From assembly GCA_030762175.1 (NCBI GenBank), contig CM060831.1, positions 29,440,001 through 29,504,000 on the forward strand: a stretch of 64,000 bases of DNA, written 5' to 3'. Shown one piece after another: positions 11,581 through 22,984 of the stretch. The position numbers and the translations under genes are program-made. The notes below the pieces were generated by a model. That model did no database searches, had not been told where the DNA came from, and saw only the letters and a list, made by a program, of their open reading frames with translations. This stretch comes from Metallyticus violacea. Taxonomy: Eukaryota; Arthropoda; Insecta; Mantodea; Metallyticidae. Every line of letters starts with the position of its first letter. Position 1 is the stretch's first letter.

Positions 11581-12060
11581 ATCTCAAATTATATATGTAT
11601 ATATACTCTAAAATTATTTCGATGTAGTTCAATAACATTTTGTCTACATTATATATAAGTTTTAAATCATCATTTTCGGTGCCTAGTAGGTAGAGATTTG
11701 AAGATCTTTAAAAAAAATATATATATATATATGGGTACTACTTATTTCGTTCGGAATTCCCTAAAATGTACCAACAATGTTATAATTGAATAATCAAATA
11801 AAATATTCCTAATTTATTATTTTGTATTTTAATGGTAATTCACAATGGCAGATGTTCATCACCCATCTGTTATCAGTTTCAGTACAGCTTTAGTAAATTC
11901 CGAATGTGCCGTTTTAGTCACCAAATGCTCTCTATTTGTTTCAGCATTGTGTCTTTGAGCATGCCAGACTGATTGAATGCTTTAAAACTCGACAAATTTC
12001 GTACTTTTTCACATTTTAAAAAAATTAATTGCTTTGTTTCCAAATTTAATTGTATTGTTT
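11581..12060. other. No gene; AT-rich, possible inverted element A left end
   Basis: At 11665-11700 the sequence TTTTCGGTGCCTAGTAGGTAG is the reverse complement of the motif near 7385-7402 at the left end of element A copy 2. A short (TA)n run lies near 11716-11731. Nothing else recognised. Confidence 0.4.
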
Positions 12061-12302
12061 CACGGATCACAATTTTATCGCAGGCAATGAATGAGTATGT
12101 CTAGTGTTTCCCGTGTTTTCTCCACATGTATATCTTTTTGTGAAAAGGGAAACACACACACACACACTTATTTATTTATTTATTTATTTGCTAATGGGGA
12201 ACAACATTTAAAACTCCTTATTTTCTATGAATATCGTCGGAAATTCGCGTTTTTCGCAAAATTAATTAACGTCGGTGCAATTTGAAATTCCCTGTAATTT
12301 CC

Positions 12303-12303
<1 letters not shown>

Positions 12304-12388
<85 letters not shown>

Positions 12389-12409
12389 TACTATTACTAC
12401 TACTATTAC

Positions 12410-12451
<42 letters not shown>

Positions 12452-12455
12452 TAAT
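12304..12455. repeat. (ATT)n...(AAT)n self-complementary microsatellite
   Basis: About 28 ATT units, a short CTA/TTA transition, then about ten AAT units and ACAAT. As in 2725-2807, the strand composition flips midway, so the tract can fold back. The duplicate unit has only a short ATG/ATT remnant here (16216-16282). Confidence 0.95.
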
Positions 12456-12944
12456 TTCCAACCACAAAAACATGATTTGTTAATGTCTTCAAGTCGCTTT
12501 ATCGTGATTATAGTTTTTTTCGAAAAAGTTGCCTGTAACTTTTAAAATTCAACGTCTCATATAAATGCAAACGGTCATAAAAAATTAAAAGAAATTGCGT
12601 TCAAAATCCTTGCGCATCCACCATATTCCACCCGATATAGCTCCTCGGATGTCCATTTCTTCCCACAACTATAATGGAATGAAGAGATTCATTTCAAGAA
12701 AAAATCGAAAAACTAGAGAAAGTTAGACCTAGTGTGTTGAGCTTTCGAGAGGACAACAAATAAAATCTATCTTAAATACAATTAATGTTCTTTTTTGTCA
12801 TTCTGCAAGCGTTTCGATCTACCGTGCACATTTATGGCAGAAGAAATCATTGACACGCGCGGAATCCAATAATGCCAAAAGATACTTTCCTATTTATAAA
12901 TTAACTGCTCATTGAAATGTGGATCACTGGTACAAAACCGCCAT

Positions 12945-13243
12945 GGGTGACAGAGGTCGTCAAGGCGCGGACTCCGAACGGGAGGTCTGGGGTTCGAATC
13001 CTACCAGGTCCGTCCTCCCTGTCTGCTGTTTTTTTTATCCAGGTTTTCCTCGATCCTCATAAATGGCAAATGCCGGTGAGGTACCCTAAACTTAGATCTG
13101 GCACATTTCCTTCCTTAAAGAAGAAGAAGAAGAAGAAGAAGAAAAATCCTTTCCCAATATATCATTTCATCTCATGTATCATCAGTACCAACCACCTGTG
13201 GTTGCTCATTAGTAAAAACGGACGTTAAACACCATTAAAAAAA
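12945..13243 (+). mobile_element. SINE family 1 copy with target-site duplication
   Basis: Full copy: tRNA-like head (GGTCGTCAAGGCGCGG and GGGGTTCGAATCC), body, a GAA-rich insertion at 13118-13145, the GTTAAACACCATT end and A-tail. The flanks CTGGTACAAAA and CTGGTACCAAAA form a target-site duplication of about 11 bases. The same insertion is present in the duplicate unit, so it predates the duplication. Confidence 0.9.
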
Positions 13244-13594
13244 AAGTCTGGTACCAAAAACATGATCGACAGCACGGAAGAATATAAAAGATAAATCATA
13301 TCCGTTGTTAGAAGTTGCACTAAAATTCCTCAGGATTATTTGATTTTCAAGTATCATTAAATACTTCGAAACAAAGCAATTTATTCGTTTAGGCTGCTCA
13401 ATTAAAAAATAATAAAAAAAAACAGGAAATTCATTGGTAAACACAACACTCTCGGGGTATTTTGGTTTATAATATGTTACATTTAAGACAATGATTTTTA
13501 TTTTCTTTAAAGTAAACTGGGAAAAAGAATACAAGCTATATGTTCGTGGAGTTTTAAATTCGCTACTCGCGGAATAAACTTCTGACACTTTATT

Positions 13595-13770
13595 TTTACC
13601 AATCAGACACTCGCCTCAACTTTCCAGCCAATGAACGCGAAGCGTTGGATTTGCGAATAGTTTTGCTAATTGCCGAGGCATTGTCTATCACGCGCTTGAT
13701 TGTTCAACAAGGTAAGCGAGGGAGGCAGCTTTCCAAATTGATTTGTAGCAAAGTTTTTCAAAAAGTATGG
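13595..13770 (+). promoter_or_regulatory. CCAAT-box region with donor-like site (candidate promoter)
   Basis: A GC-richer island in AT-rich DNA holds two CCAAT motifs (ACCAATCAG near 13598, AGCCAATGA near 13626) about 30 bases apart and, some 80 bases on, a strong donor-like CAACAAG|GTAAGCGAG. That pattern would fit a promoter plus a short first exon. No downstream exon is identified. The stretch is preserved almost unchanged in the duplicate at 17468-17640. Confidence 0.3.
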
Positions 13771-14404
13771 CGTAGAAGCCGAGGGGGTTAGTTTACCACA
13801 CATTTTAATTGTAATTAAGCGAGGATTGTGTTCTGTTTAGGTGAATTAAGAGCGCTTTGCTTGTGACCACTAAACCGTACCGCTATGGCTCTATAGATAA
13901 GCAAATTAACTAACTGCAGTAGGTAATTCCGACGTAATTTAAAAAATGAAATAACCTTTATATAAATATTTGGAATGTTTTACGCATATTCTCCAGTGGT
14001 TTTCGGTGGTCTACCCAGGCGTCTCAAGGCGTTCGAAACAATTCATTAGCTTTTTAAGAGTTTTCTAATTCACTAGGACAAAAAGCCTAGCGTCATTTGC
14101 CTAGCTTGTAAAGTGACGATTATTGCATCATCTTATTTTGCGACTTCGAAAAATATCATAATAATTAAAGACTTTAACACTATTTTGAAATGAAATTAGT
14201 TCATTTTTCTAAGTAAAAGAGTGATTATATTTGGTTTTGCGTTAAAGTGGTAAAAATAGTGGACGCTTCTCACGCTGAGAAGAACCCGCCTTCCGCCATT
14301 TTCATTAACACAGGTTGTTGGGTTTGTAAAAAGATTTTCCCCACAATGCCGTGTAATTGCAGATGCTACAAGAAGCAAGACAATGTAAACATATTAATAT
14401 TAGC

Positions 14405-15960
14405 GAATTGAAGGAATGTAGTAGCTATTGCGATTGTATCCATAAAGAGATTTTTGGGGAAAAAAAAAGTTTTTTATCATACTCCATACTACGTACTAGG
14501 CAATGAAAAAAATGTATCTATGGGTGCTTGTGTGTGTCTGTTAAAGCTCTAGTAGTCTCAATATTTGTTTTTGCTCAACAACACCCGACATTTAACCAAC
14601 AATTAACAAAGTTTCGTCCAATTTTTAACCAGCAAACTTGTATTATTGGGAAAGGGTGTTAACCTATAGCAATTTTTTTATTCTAAAAATCGCTCTACAG
14701 GCCGCAATTTTTAATTTTTTGAAACGAATCTCAGTACGTTTCTTTAATAAATTTATTAAGTAATTTCCGAAAATCGGGGCATTCGGGCTATTATTAGTGC
14801 GGGTATATTTGAAAAAAGATTGGGGGTTAAAGCGAAATTTAAAATTCGCTCTAGCTGCCGCATTTTTTATATTTTCTTTTGGAAACTCGGTATGTGCAAT
14901 TGGAATAAAATAAGAAAAGTAGTTTCTGAACATCAAGGAAATCGGGCCATTAGAAGAGGGGGGGGGGGTTACCTGAAACCGAAACTTTAAAAATCGGTTT
15001 AGCAGCACCAATGATTTGTTTTCACTTCAAAACTCTGCATATTCCATTCAAATCAAATAAAAATTGTTTCTGAATATCAGGTCCGGGCAGTTAGAGTGAG
15101 AGTTTACCCAAATTCCAAAATTTAAAAATCGCTCTAGGTACCAATATTTGTTTCACAACAAATTCGGTATATACCACTACAATCAATAAAGAAAACCTGT
15201 TTCTGAAAATTAGGGAAACCGGACTTTTAGGAGTAGGGTATACTTGAAAACTGAAATTTAAAAAGCGCTCTTGCGTTTAATTTATAGCGTTGTATATATT
15301 TTATATTTAACAAAAGCATCGTCGTGAAGATAGCAAATGTGAAATATAAATTTAATATGTGCTTGAGAATTATATTTGTGTATAAGCCGTTCTATAATAA
15401 CTTTCAGGAAATGTTTGCGTTGTTTGTTTTTACTACAATAATATTTCAATTAAATTTCAAAGCCAATGAAAATCTATGTAACTTTCCATTGTTTACTGTT
15501 GATTGTGTTCGTACATTGTAATTGTTTTTAAATTGTAATGTTTTTGTTTTATTGAAACATATGAACATCATCTTAAATACACAATGTAAATCGAAACTTT
15601 CTGTTATTTCTCTCTATTTTAGTAAATGTAAAGATGATATCTAGGGCTCAGTTTATAAACGTGGTTACATTTAAAAATGTAAGAGTGTTAGAGGACAGAT
15701 TTAATTTAAAAATGTTTTTACCCACACAGAATAATTGTACCTAACAGTGGTCGTATATTTCATTTAATTAACCATATGCCATTAATTGTGGGTTAATCTC
15801 TACAACAACAACAACAATAATAATAATGATAATAATAATAATTATATTATAATTTAGTTTTTCTTTTGTAATACCTAAAAGATTGCAAATTTTGTTTTTA
15901 ATTATGTTCCCCTAATACCAACAGTAATACCATAACTTATTTTATTTCATTAATTAATAT
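14405..15960 (+). mobile_element. Element A copy 3 (five tandem units, right end cut)
   Basis: Tandem-unit boundaries (GCTCTA-type) fall near 14548, 14690, 14850, 14994, 15130 and 15267, so units are about 136-160 bases. The right part follows to TTAATTAAT at about 15958, where the copy is interrupted by the start of duplication unit B. A minus-strand frame of 115 codons (15011-14664) crosses the units. Confidence 0.7.
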
Positions 15961-16613
15961 CACACAAATCACACAATTTTATCGCAGGCAATGAATGAGT
16001 ATGTCTAGTGTTTCCCGTGTTTTCTCCACAAGTATATTTTTGTGAAAAGGGAAACACACACGCGCGCGCGCATGCACGCATGCACGCACACTTATTTATT
16101 TATTTGCTTGTGGGAACAACATTTGAAACTCCTTATTTTCTATTAATGTTGGTGGAAATTGGCGTTTTTCGCAAAATTAATTATCGTTGGGTCAATTTGG
16201 AATTCCCTGTACTATTATGATGATGATGATGATGATGATAATAATGATTATTATTAGTATTATTATTAGTAGTATTATTATTTCCAACCACAATAACATG
16301 ATTTGTTAATGTTTCAGGTAGCTTTATCGTGATTATAGTTTTTTTCGAAAAAGTTGCCTGTAATTTTTAAAATTAAACTTCTCATATAAATGCAAAAGTT
16401 CATAAAAAAAATAACAGAAATTACGTTCAAAATCCTTGCGCATCCACCATATTCATCCTATATAGCTCCTCGGATGTCCATTTCTTCCCACAACTACAAT
16501 GGAATGAAGAAATTCATTTCAAGAAAAAATCGAAAAACTGGAGAAACGTTATACCTAGTGTGTTGAGCTTTCGAGAGCACAACAAATAAAATATATCTTG
16601 AATACAATTAATG

Positions 16614-16683
16614 TTCTTTTTTTTTCTTTTTTTCTTTTCTTTTTTTCTTTCTTTCTTTCTTTCTTTCTTTTTTTTTTTTTTTG
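16614..16683. repeat. Polypyrimidine (TTTC)n tract
   Basis: T/C-only tract specific to unit B; unit A has only a short T-run here. It explains both opposite-strand low-complexity frames over this place. Confidence 0.95.
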
Positions 16684-16824
16684 TCATTCTGCAAACGTTT
16701 CGATCTACCGTGCACATTTATGGCAGAATAAATCATTGACAGGGGCGGAACCCAATAATGCCGAAAGATACTTTCCTATTTATAAATTAACTGCTCATTG
16801 AAATGTTAATCACTGGTACAAAAC

Positions 16825-17121
16825 CGCCATATGTCGTCAAGGCGCGGACTCGCGAGCGGGAGGCCTGGGATCCGAATCCTACCAGGACCGTCCTCCCTGA
16901 CTGGTGTTATTTTTTTTATCCAGGTTTTCCTCGGTCCTCATAAATTGCAAATGCCGGTGAGGTACCCTAAACTTAGAACTGGCACACTTCCTTCCTTAAA
17001 AAGAAGAAGAAGAAAAACCTTTTCCCAATATATTATTTCATCTCATGTATCATCAGTACCAACCACCTGTGTGGTTCTTCATTAGTAAAAACGGACGTTA
17101 AACACCATTAAAAAAAAAGTC
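16825..17121 (+). mobile_element. SINE family 1 copy (duplicate of 12945-13243)
   Basis: Same insertion as in unit A, with the same flanks (CTGGTACAAAA on the left; a slightly changed TCGTACCAAAA on the right). The head has a short deletion and a changed B box (GGATCCGAATCC). Confidence 0.88.
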
Positions 17122-17467
17122 TCGTACCAAAAACATGATCGACAGCACGGAAGAATATAAAAGATAAATCTTATCCGTTGTTAGAAGTTGCACTAAAATT
17201 CCTCAGGATTATTTGATTTTCAAGTATCATTAAATACTTCGAAACAAAGCAATTTATTCTTTTAGGCTGCTCAATTAAAAAATAATAAAAAAACAGGAAA
17301 TTCATTGGTAAACACAACACTCTCGGGGTATTTTGGTTTATAATAGGTTACATTTAAGACAATGACTTTTATTATCTTTAATGTAAACTGGGAAAAAGAA
17401 TACAAGTTATATATTCGTGGAGTTTTAGATTCGCTACTCGCGGAATAAACTGCTGACACTTTATTTT

Positions 17468-17640
17468 TACCAATCAGACACTCGCCTCAACTTTCCAGCC
17501 AATGAACGCGAAGCGTTGGATTTGCGAATAGTTTTGCTAATTGCCGAGGCATTGTCTATCACGCGCTTGATTGTTCAACAAGGTAAGCGAGGGAGGCAGC
17601 TTTCCAAATTGATTTGTAGCAAAGTTTTTCAAAAAGTATG
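17468..17640 (+). promoter_or_regulatory. Duplicate of CCAAT-box candidate promoter
   Basis: Near-identical copy of 13595-13770, including both CCAAT motifs and the CAAG|GTAAGC donor-like site. Confidence 0.3.
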
Positions 17641-18278
17641 GCGTAGAAGCCGAGGGGGTTAGTTTACCACACATTTTAATTGTAATTAAGCGAGGATTGT
17701 GTTCTGTTTAGGTGAATTAAGAGCGCTTTGCTTGTGACCACTAAACCGTACCGCTATGGCTCTATAGATAAGCAAATTAACTAACTGCAGTAGGTAATTC
17801 CGACGTAATTTAAAAAATGAAATAACCTTTATATAAATATTTGGAATGTTTTACGCATATTCTCCAGTGGTTTTCGGTGGTCTACCCAGGCGTCTCAAGG
17901 CGTTCGAAACAATTCATTAGCTTTTTAAGAGTTTTCTAATTCACTAGGACAAAAAGCCTAGCGTCATTTGCCTAGCTTGTAAAGTGACGATTATTGCATC
18001 ATCTTATTTTGCGACTTCGAAAAATATCATAATAATTAAAGACTTTAACACTATTTTGAAATGAAATTAGTTCATTTTTCTAAGTAAAAGAGTGATTATA
18101 TTTGGTTTTGCGTTAAAGTGGTAAAAATAGTGGACGCTTCTCACGCTGAGAAGAACCCGCCTTCCGCCATTTTCATTAACACAGGTTGTTGGTTCTGTAA
18201 AAAGATTTTCCCCACAATGCCCTGTAATTGCAGATGATACAAGAAGCAAGACAATGTAAACATATTAATATTAGCGAA

Positions 18279-19689
18279 TTGAAGGAATGTAGTAGCTATT
18301 GCGATTGTATCCATAAAGAGATTTTTGAAAAAAAGAAAGTTTTTATCATACTCCATACTATATACTAGGCAGTGAAAAAAATGTATCTATGGGTGCTTGT
18401 GTGTGTCTCATAAAGCTCCAGTAGCCTCAATATTTGTTTTTGCTCAACAACACCCGGCATTTAGCCAACAATTAACAAATGTTTCGTCCAATTTTTAACC
18501 AACAAACTTGTATTATTGGGAAAGGGTGTTAACCTATAGCAATTTTTTTATTCTAAAAATCGCTCTACAGACCGCAATTTTTACTTTTTTGAAACGAATC
18601 TCGGTACGTTTCTTTAATAAATATATTAAGTAATTTCCGAAAATCAGGGCATTCGGGCCATTATTAGTGCGGGTATATATGAAAAACGATTGGGGGTTAA
18701 AGCGAAATTTAAAATTCGCTCTAGCTGCCGCATTTTTTATATTTTCTTTTGGAAACTCGGTATGTGCAATTGGAATAAAATAAGAAAAGTAGTTTCTGAA
18801 CATCAAGGAAATCGGGCCATTAGAAGAGGGGGGGGGGGTTACCTGAAACCGAAACTTTAAAAATCGGTTTAGCAGCACCAATGATTTGTTTTCACTTCAA
18901 AACTCTGCATATTCCATTCAAATCAAATAAAAATTGTTTCTGAATATCAGGTCCGGGCAGTTAGAGTGAGAGTTTACCCAAATTCCAAAATTTAAAAATC
19001 GCTCTAGGTACCAATATTTGTGTTTCACAACAAATTCGGTATATACCACTACAATCAATAAAGAAAACCAGTTTCTGAAAATTAGGGAAACCGGACTTTT
19101 AGGAGTAGGGTATACTTGAAAACTGAAATTTAAAAAGCGCTCTTGCGTTTAATTTATAGCGTTGTATATATTTTATATTTAACAAAAGCATCGTCGTGAA
19201 GATAGCAAATGTGAAATATAAATTTAATATGTGCTTGAGAATTATATTTGTGTATATGCCGCTCTATAATAACCTTCAGAAAATGTTTGCGTTGCTTGTT
19301 TTTACTACAATATAATTTAAATTAAATTTCAAAGTCATTGGAAATCGATGAAACTTTCCATTGTTTATTGTTGATTGTTTTAGTACATTGTAATTGTTTT
19401 TAATTGTAATGTTTTTGTTTTATTGAAACATATGAACATCATCTTAAATACACAATGTAAATCGAAACTTTCTGTTATTTCTCTCTATTTTAGTGAATGT
19501 AAAGATGATATCAAGGGCTCAGTTCATAAACATTGTTATATTTTAAAATGTAAGAGTGGTAGACGACAGATTTAATTTAAATATGTTTTTACCTACACAG
19601 AATAATTGTACCTAACAGTGGTCGTATATTTCATTTAATTAACTGTGTGCCATTAATTGTTGGTTAATCTCAACAACAACAACAACAAC

Positions 19690-19747
<58 letters not shown>

Positions 19748-19935
19748 TAGTTTTTCTTTTGTAATACTTAAAAGGTTGCAAAATTTGTTTTTAATTTTGT
19801 TCCCCTAATATCAACAGTAATACCATAACTTATTTTATTTCATTAATTAATAAGGCTACAATTTGGATTTTGTATTCAACTTGTTGAGGAATTAGCCTAG
19901 TTTACGCAGCTGCTGCGTGTCCGAATATTTTTAAG
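18279..19935 (+). mobile_element. Element A copy 4 (complete right end)
   Basis: As copy 3, with the same five units and a minus frame of 115 codons (18881-18534). The right part is intact through CAGCTGCTGCGTGTCCG near 19925. Contains an ACA/AAT tract at 19672-19746. Confidence 0.7.
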
Positions 19936-20906
19936 TAAAACTGGAAGACAGAAAATATTCAAGAAACCTTTTGGTTTGAGTGGTCGTATCAGGTGGTAGT
20001 ACACTTAACTGTATGTTACATATAGCACTTAATTATGAATAGATTTGGTAATTGTTAGCATGGGCCAGGGTTGTATGATCATTGGGTAATGGAGGTATAT
20101 TTTTCATTAGTCAATAACATACAGAAAGATGCTTTATTGTAAAAAATGAAAACAGGTGCTCTGACTGGAATGTGCTGTGGAAACGCCATAAGATCGTATG
20201 TTACAATGTACATTATCGTATTAAAAAGTTTATGCTATTTATATTTTTCTTTCAATTTCTAATGATTAAAATGTCTATGGTTTATTCATCAGTGGCGTTA
20301 TTGGAGTTATGGGTCACATCAGCGCGGAGATCTACTTTTACTGAAAGCATAAAATGATAATGTATTTAAAGTCGATAATAATCAGCAGTAACCCGTGCTG
20401 AAAATGTAGCCTGTACATTGCGAGCATTGGGTAGAAAATTCCATTAACTTTCCTTACCCAAAGACCACGGCAGTTATTGTCATTGAGAGATCCTGTCTCT
20501 TTTAACTTTAAAACAAGTTCGCAAACAGGATATATTCTTGGGAATCGCCTTACAACTTCTGTGCAATAACATAAAAACCCGTTCTTCAAGACATAAAGGC
20601 AAAACTAACAAAGAATAATTATACACCCAGTGAAAAGCACCGAGAAACACACGCGGACAAAGACCAACTGCAAGCTGCCATCTGCACAGGCCTTTTACGA
20701 CTGGGTTCTCCCAGCACGTAGCTATGCTCTGCCGGCCCATATCTGAAATAACCTGAATGTATTTTGGTTGACGCGAATAATGCCTTTTATAACTGAATAG
20801 CTTTAGTGTTGGCTGTTCAACTATTATGGTAGCTTGGGAGTGAGCTCATCTATTCTGTTAAGCATAATTTCCATTAACATAGTGTTCTGTTTTGTTTGGT
20901 TGCAGA
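19936..20906. other. Upstream region of gene 1; no ORF accepted
   Basis: Intergenic or 5' region before the first recognised coding exon. A GC-richer stretch at about 20590-20740 could contain the promoter or a 5' UTR exon: the coding exon begins right after an acceptor site, so an upstream non-coding exon must exist. Frames at 20338-20740 have no motif and are not supported. Confidence 0.4.
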
Positions 20907-20907
20907 A

Positions 20908-20941
20908 TGATTTTGAGAAGCGGTAGAGTACTTAGTGGTGG
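20908..20941 (+). CDS. Gene 1 exon 1 (start codon exon)
   Basis: A polypyrimidine tract and acceptor (TTTGGTTGCAG) end at 20906. One base later comes ATG, opening MILRSGRVLSG, then a consensus donor GTAAGT at 20942. The exon ends in phase 1. The start is chosen because the ATG is the first codon after the acceptor and all later exons keep this frame. Gene 1 would encode an Arg-tailed N-terminus, a poly-Gln domain, and a long Ser/Thr-rich region with basic clusters, probably a nuclear protein. I do not recognise the family. Confidence 0.6.
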
Positions 20942-21195
20942 TAAGTATGTTCACTAACTAGATATAGTACAACAAGTGCAGAGTATTTTATTTTCTGTAT
21001 TGTGTAAGGGAAGTATACCATACGTAATAATAATGTTGCTAGTTACCACAAAGCATTTGTTGCATCCAACGTTTTAGAAGGCATTATGTCTTGCAGATCA
21101 AATTTAACAAAAATCCCCCTGTTGAAAGTCAGTGCAGAATATATTTATTTGTAACTGCTGGTAAACTAAAATTGTTGTATTTCTTATTGTTACAG

Positions 21196-21231
21196 AGCCA
21201 TATGTTCCGAGGCGGAGACGTAGAAGGGCTG
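21196..21231 (+). CDS. Gene 1 exon 2 (Arg-rich)
   Basis: A 36-base exon between acceptor TTATTGTTACAG and donor GTGAGT. In phase 1 it reads EPYVPRRRRRRA, a run of six arginines that would act as a nuclear localisation or nucleic-acid contact. It enters and leaves in phase 1 (symmetric). Small size alone would be weak evidence; the fit of both splice sites and phase with its neighbours supports it. Confidence 0.6.
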
Positions 21232-22984
21232 GTGAGTGAAAATTAGTAAACCATTTTAGTTAATTGTGGAAAGCTATTAACAATAACATTAAAGTTAGGC
21301 AAATGCTTGAATTAAGTTATTTGAAAAAGATTTCTTTAAACAAATACATTTTTTATGTGAACTGATTCATATTAATGTCAGCAAACTTTATGCTGTTCTG
21401 TCAGCTTAAAATATTACGTTTATAAAAGATCTTCTTTTCAAATTATTAATATAAGGCATATACAATACATTACTCATATTATTAAAATTTATAATAAATA
21501 GAAAACATTTAAATTAAAATATGCGAAAAAAAGAATAATATATTGAAATTAATACACTTTATTACATTTATTTTCCGTATATAACATACGAAAAATTATC
21601 TGCAGTGAAGTTGGACAAAGATATAATTTTAAATACTTTAAAGAGCTGTGTATTGGATGTATGAGTAACTTCTCGGATTTGTTTTATAATTTTTATAGGG
21701 AATTTTAAATTGCATTATTTCACAAAGAGAGATATGTTATTGATAAAAATTAAATTATAACAATGGAAAAAATATTAATTAGAGGATGAAATTGTACAAA
21801 GAGAGTTGTGTGTAGTTAACACTTTATGATAAAATTGATATGGGGAAAATACAGGCTTATCCAATTATTTGATGTGTCATTATGCAGAAGGGTTGGGCAA
21901 TTGTCGGTGGTAGAAATAATAGAGTAACCGTTTATTAAATTCTAGAGTATTTAATAATTATATACATAACAAGAGAATAAAGTGGGTTTTTGTTTATTAC
22001 CATGAGTGAGTAAAATATATTTACTCTTGTATTGCGTATAGAATTTAAATCAAATTAATATTAATATTAATATTTAACAAGTGATAACGCTATATTCATC
22101 ATTGCTTAAACGAAACAGTAATGTTATCGATGACAATGTTGGTTGTTATGAAGGTTGAACTGACACAGTTTCATTTGTTTATGGACATGTAATGATATAT
22201 TGAAATGTCCAAAGAGATTGGTATGTGTAGTTCGGAAGAGGTTTAATTTGAAATATGGGCTAGATGCTGTTTTTAACTCTGTAATTAAAAACTACCCCAA
22301 TAATGACTTATTCCATTTTTAGTAGTGAGCAAAATGTTTTAAACTCGCCATTTATGAAGGCAACAGCCTTTGAAACATTTCCAAGTAAGTGGAACAAAAT
22401 TGGCGGAATTTAAGTGATTTCCTCAATAATAATTTGTTATATGATAAAATACATTGATGTACTTTTCCTCTGTTTCCATATTTGTAAAGTCTTTCCAGTT
22501 AACCGATATAACTCTTCACATTGCAAGTCATACATTATATAATTGAAAATACTCTGTATCAATGAACTTTACTTAACAAAACCCATGCTGAGAGTGAGTT
22601 GTAACTAAACCTCAAATGTTTAGGTAAATGCCTATTTAGTTTCTTTAGGAAAGTGTGCAATTGCATATTTTGGCAATTTAAAATGTTGGCTATACAGCCA
22701 TTCCAATCTTATTTTTAAGGAAAATTAAATACATTTTTTTCCTTTCAATTATTTCAACTTAACATGATGTTGTACACAATTAAGCCATGTCAATGTACAA
22801 AATAATAACATTTTTAATAAAAGTGCCAACTTATAAACCACTCAATTTCCCTGCACATATATACATACATTATACGGTAATATAATACATAAATAGTGTG
22901 TAACATAATAGTTAATTATAATTTACATAATCTTCAATAGCATAGTAAACTTTATCTATAAGGAAATGAAACTTGTTGATTATG
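21232..22984. other. Gene 1 intron 2, first part; nothing recognised
   Basis: AT-rich intronic sequence without recognisable repeats or frames. Confidence 0.5.

Larger units (their letters stand above)
12062..15960 (+). repeat. 3.9-kb tandem segmental duplication, unit A
   Basis: The whole segment is repeated immediately downstream (15961-19860). Matching landmarks are offset by 3904 bases at the left, 3871 in the middle and 3894 at the right; the differences come from microsatellites and small indels. Within 13255-14460 it is nearly identical to 17130-18330. The unit contains a microsatellite block, a SINE 1 copy, a CCAAT-containing GC-richer stretch and element A copy 3, which is cut at the unit boundary. 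Confidence 0.93.
15961..19860 (+). repeat. 3.9-kb tandem segmental duplication, unit B
   Basis: Second copy of 12062-15960, starting at the repeated landmark AATTTTATCGCAGGCAATGA. Unlike unit A, its element A copy continues past the unit end (AAGGCTACAATTTGGATTTT...). Unit B therefore keeps the ancestral right flank and the junction at about 15960 is the new one. A short similarity (ATCAC...AATTTTATCGC) at the breakpoint suggests homology-assisted duplication. Confidence 0.93.

Noticed and set aside
12225..12545. Poly-Ile and poly-Tyr/Asn frames on both strands
   Set aside because: They only reflect the (ATT)n/(AAT)n microsatellite.
16514..16801. Phe/Ser-rich and Lys-rich frames on both strands
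   Set aside because: They are products of the polypyrimidine tract, not coding.
20338..20740. Two overlapping minus-strand frames upstream of gene 1
   Set aside because: No motif, and they overlap each other in different frames; more likely promoter or UTR DNA.
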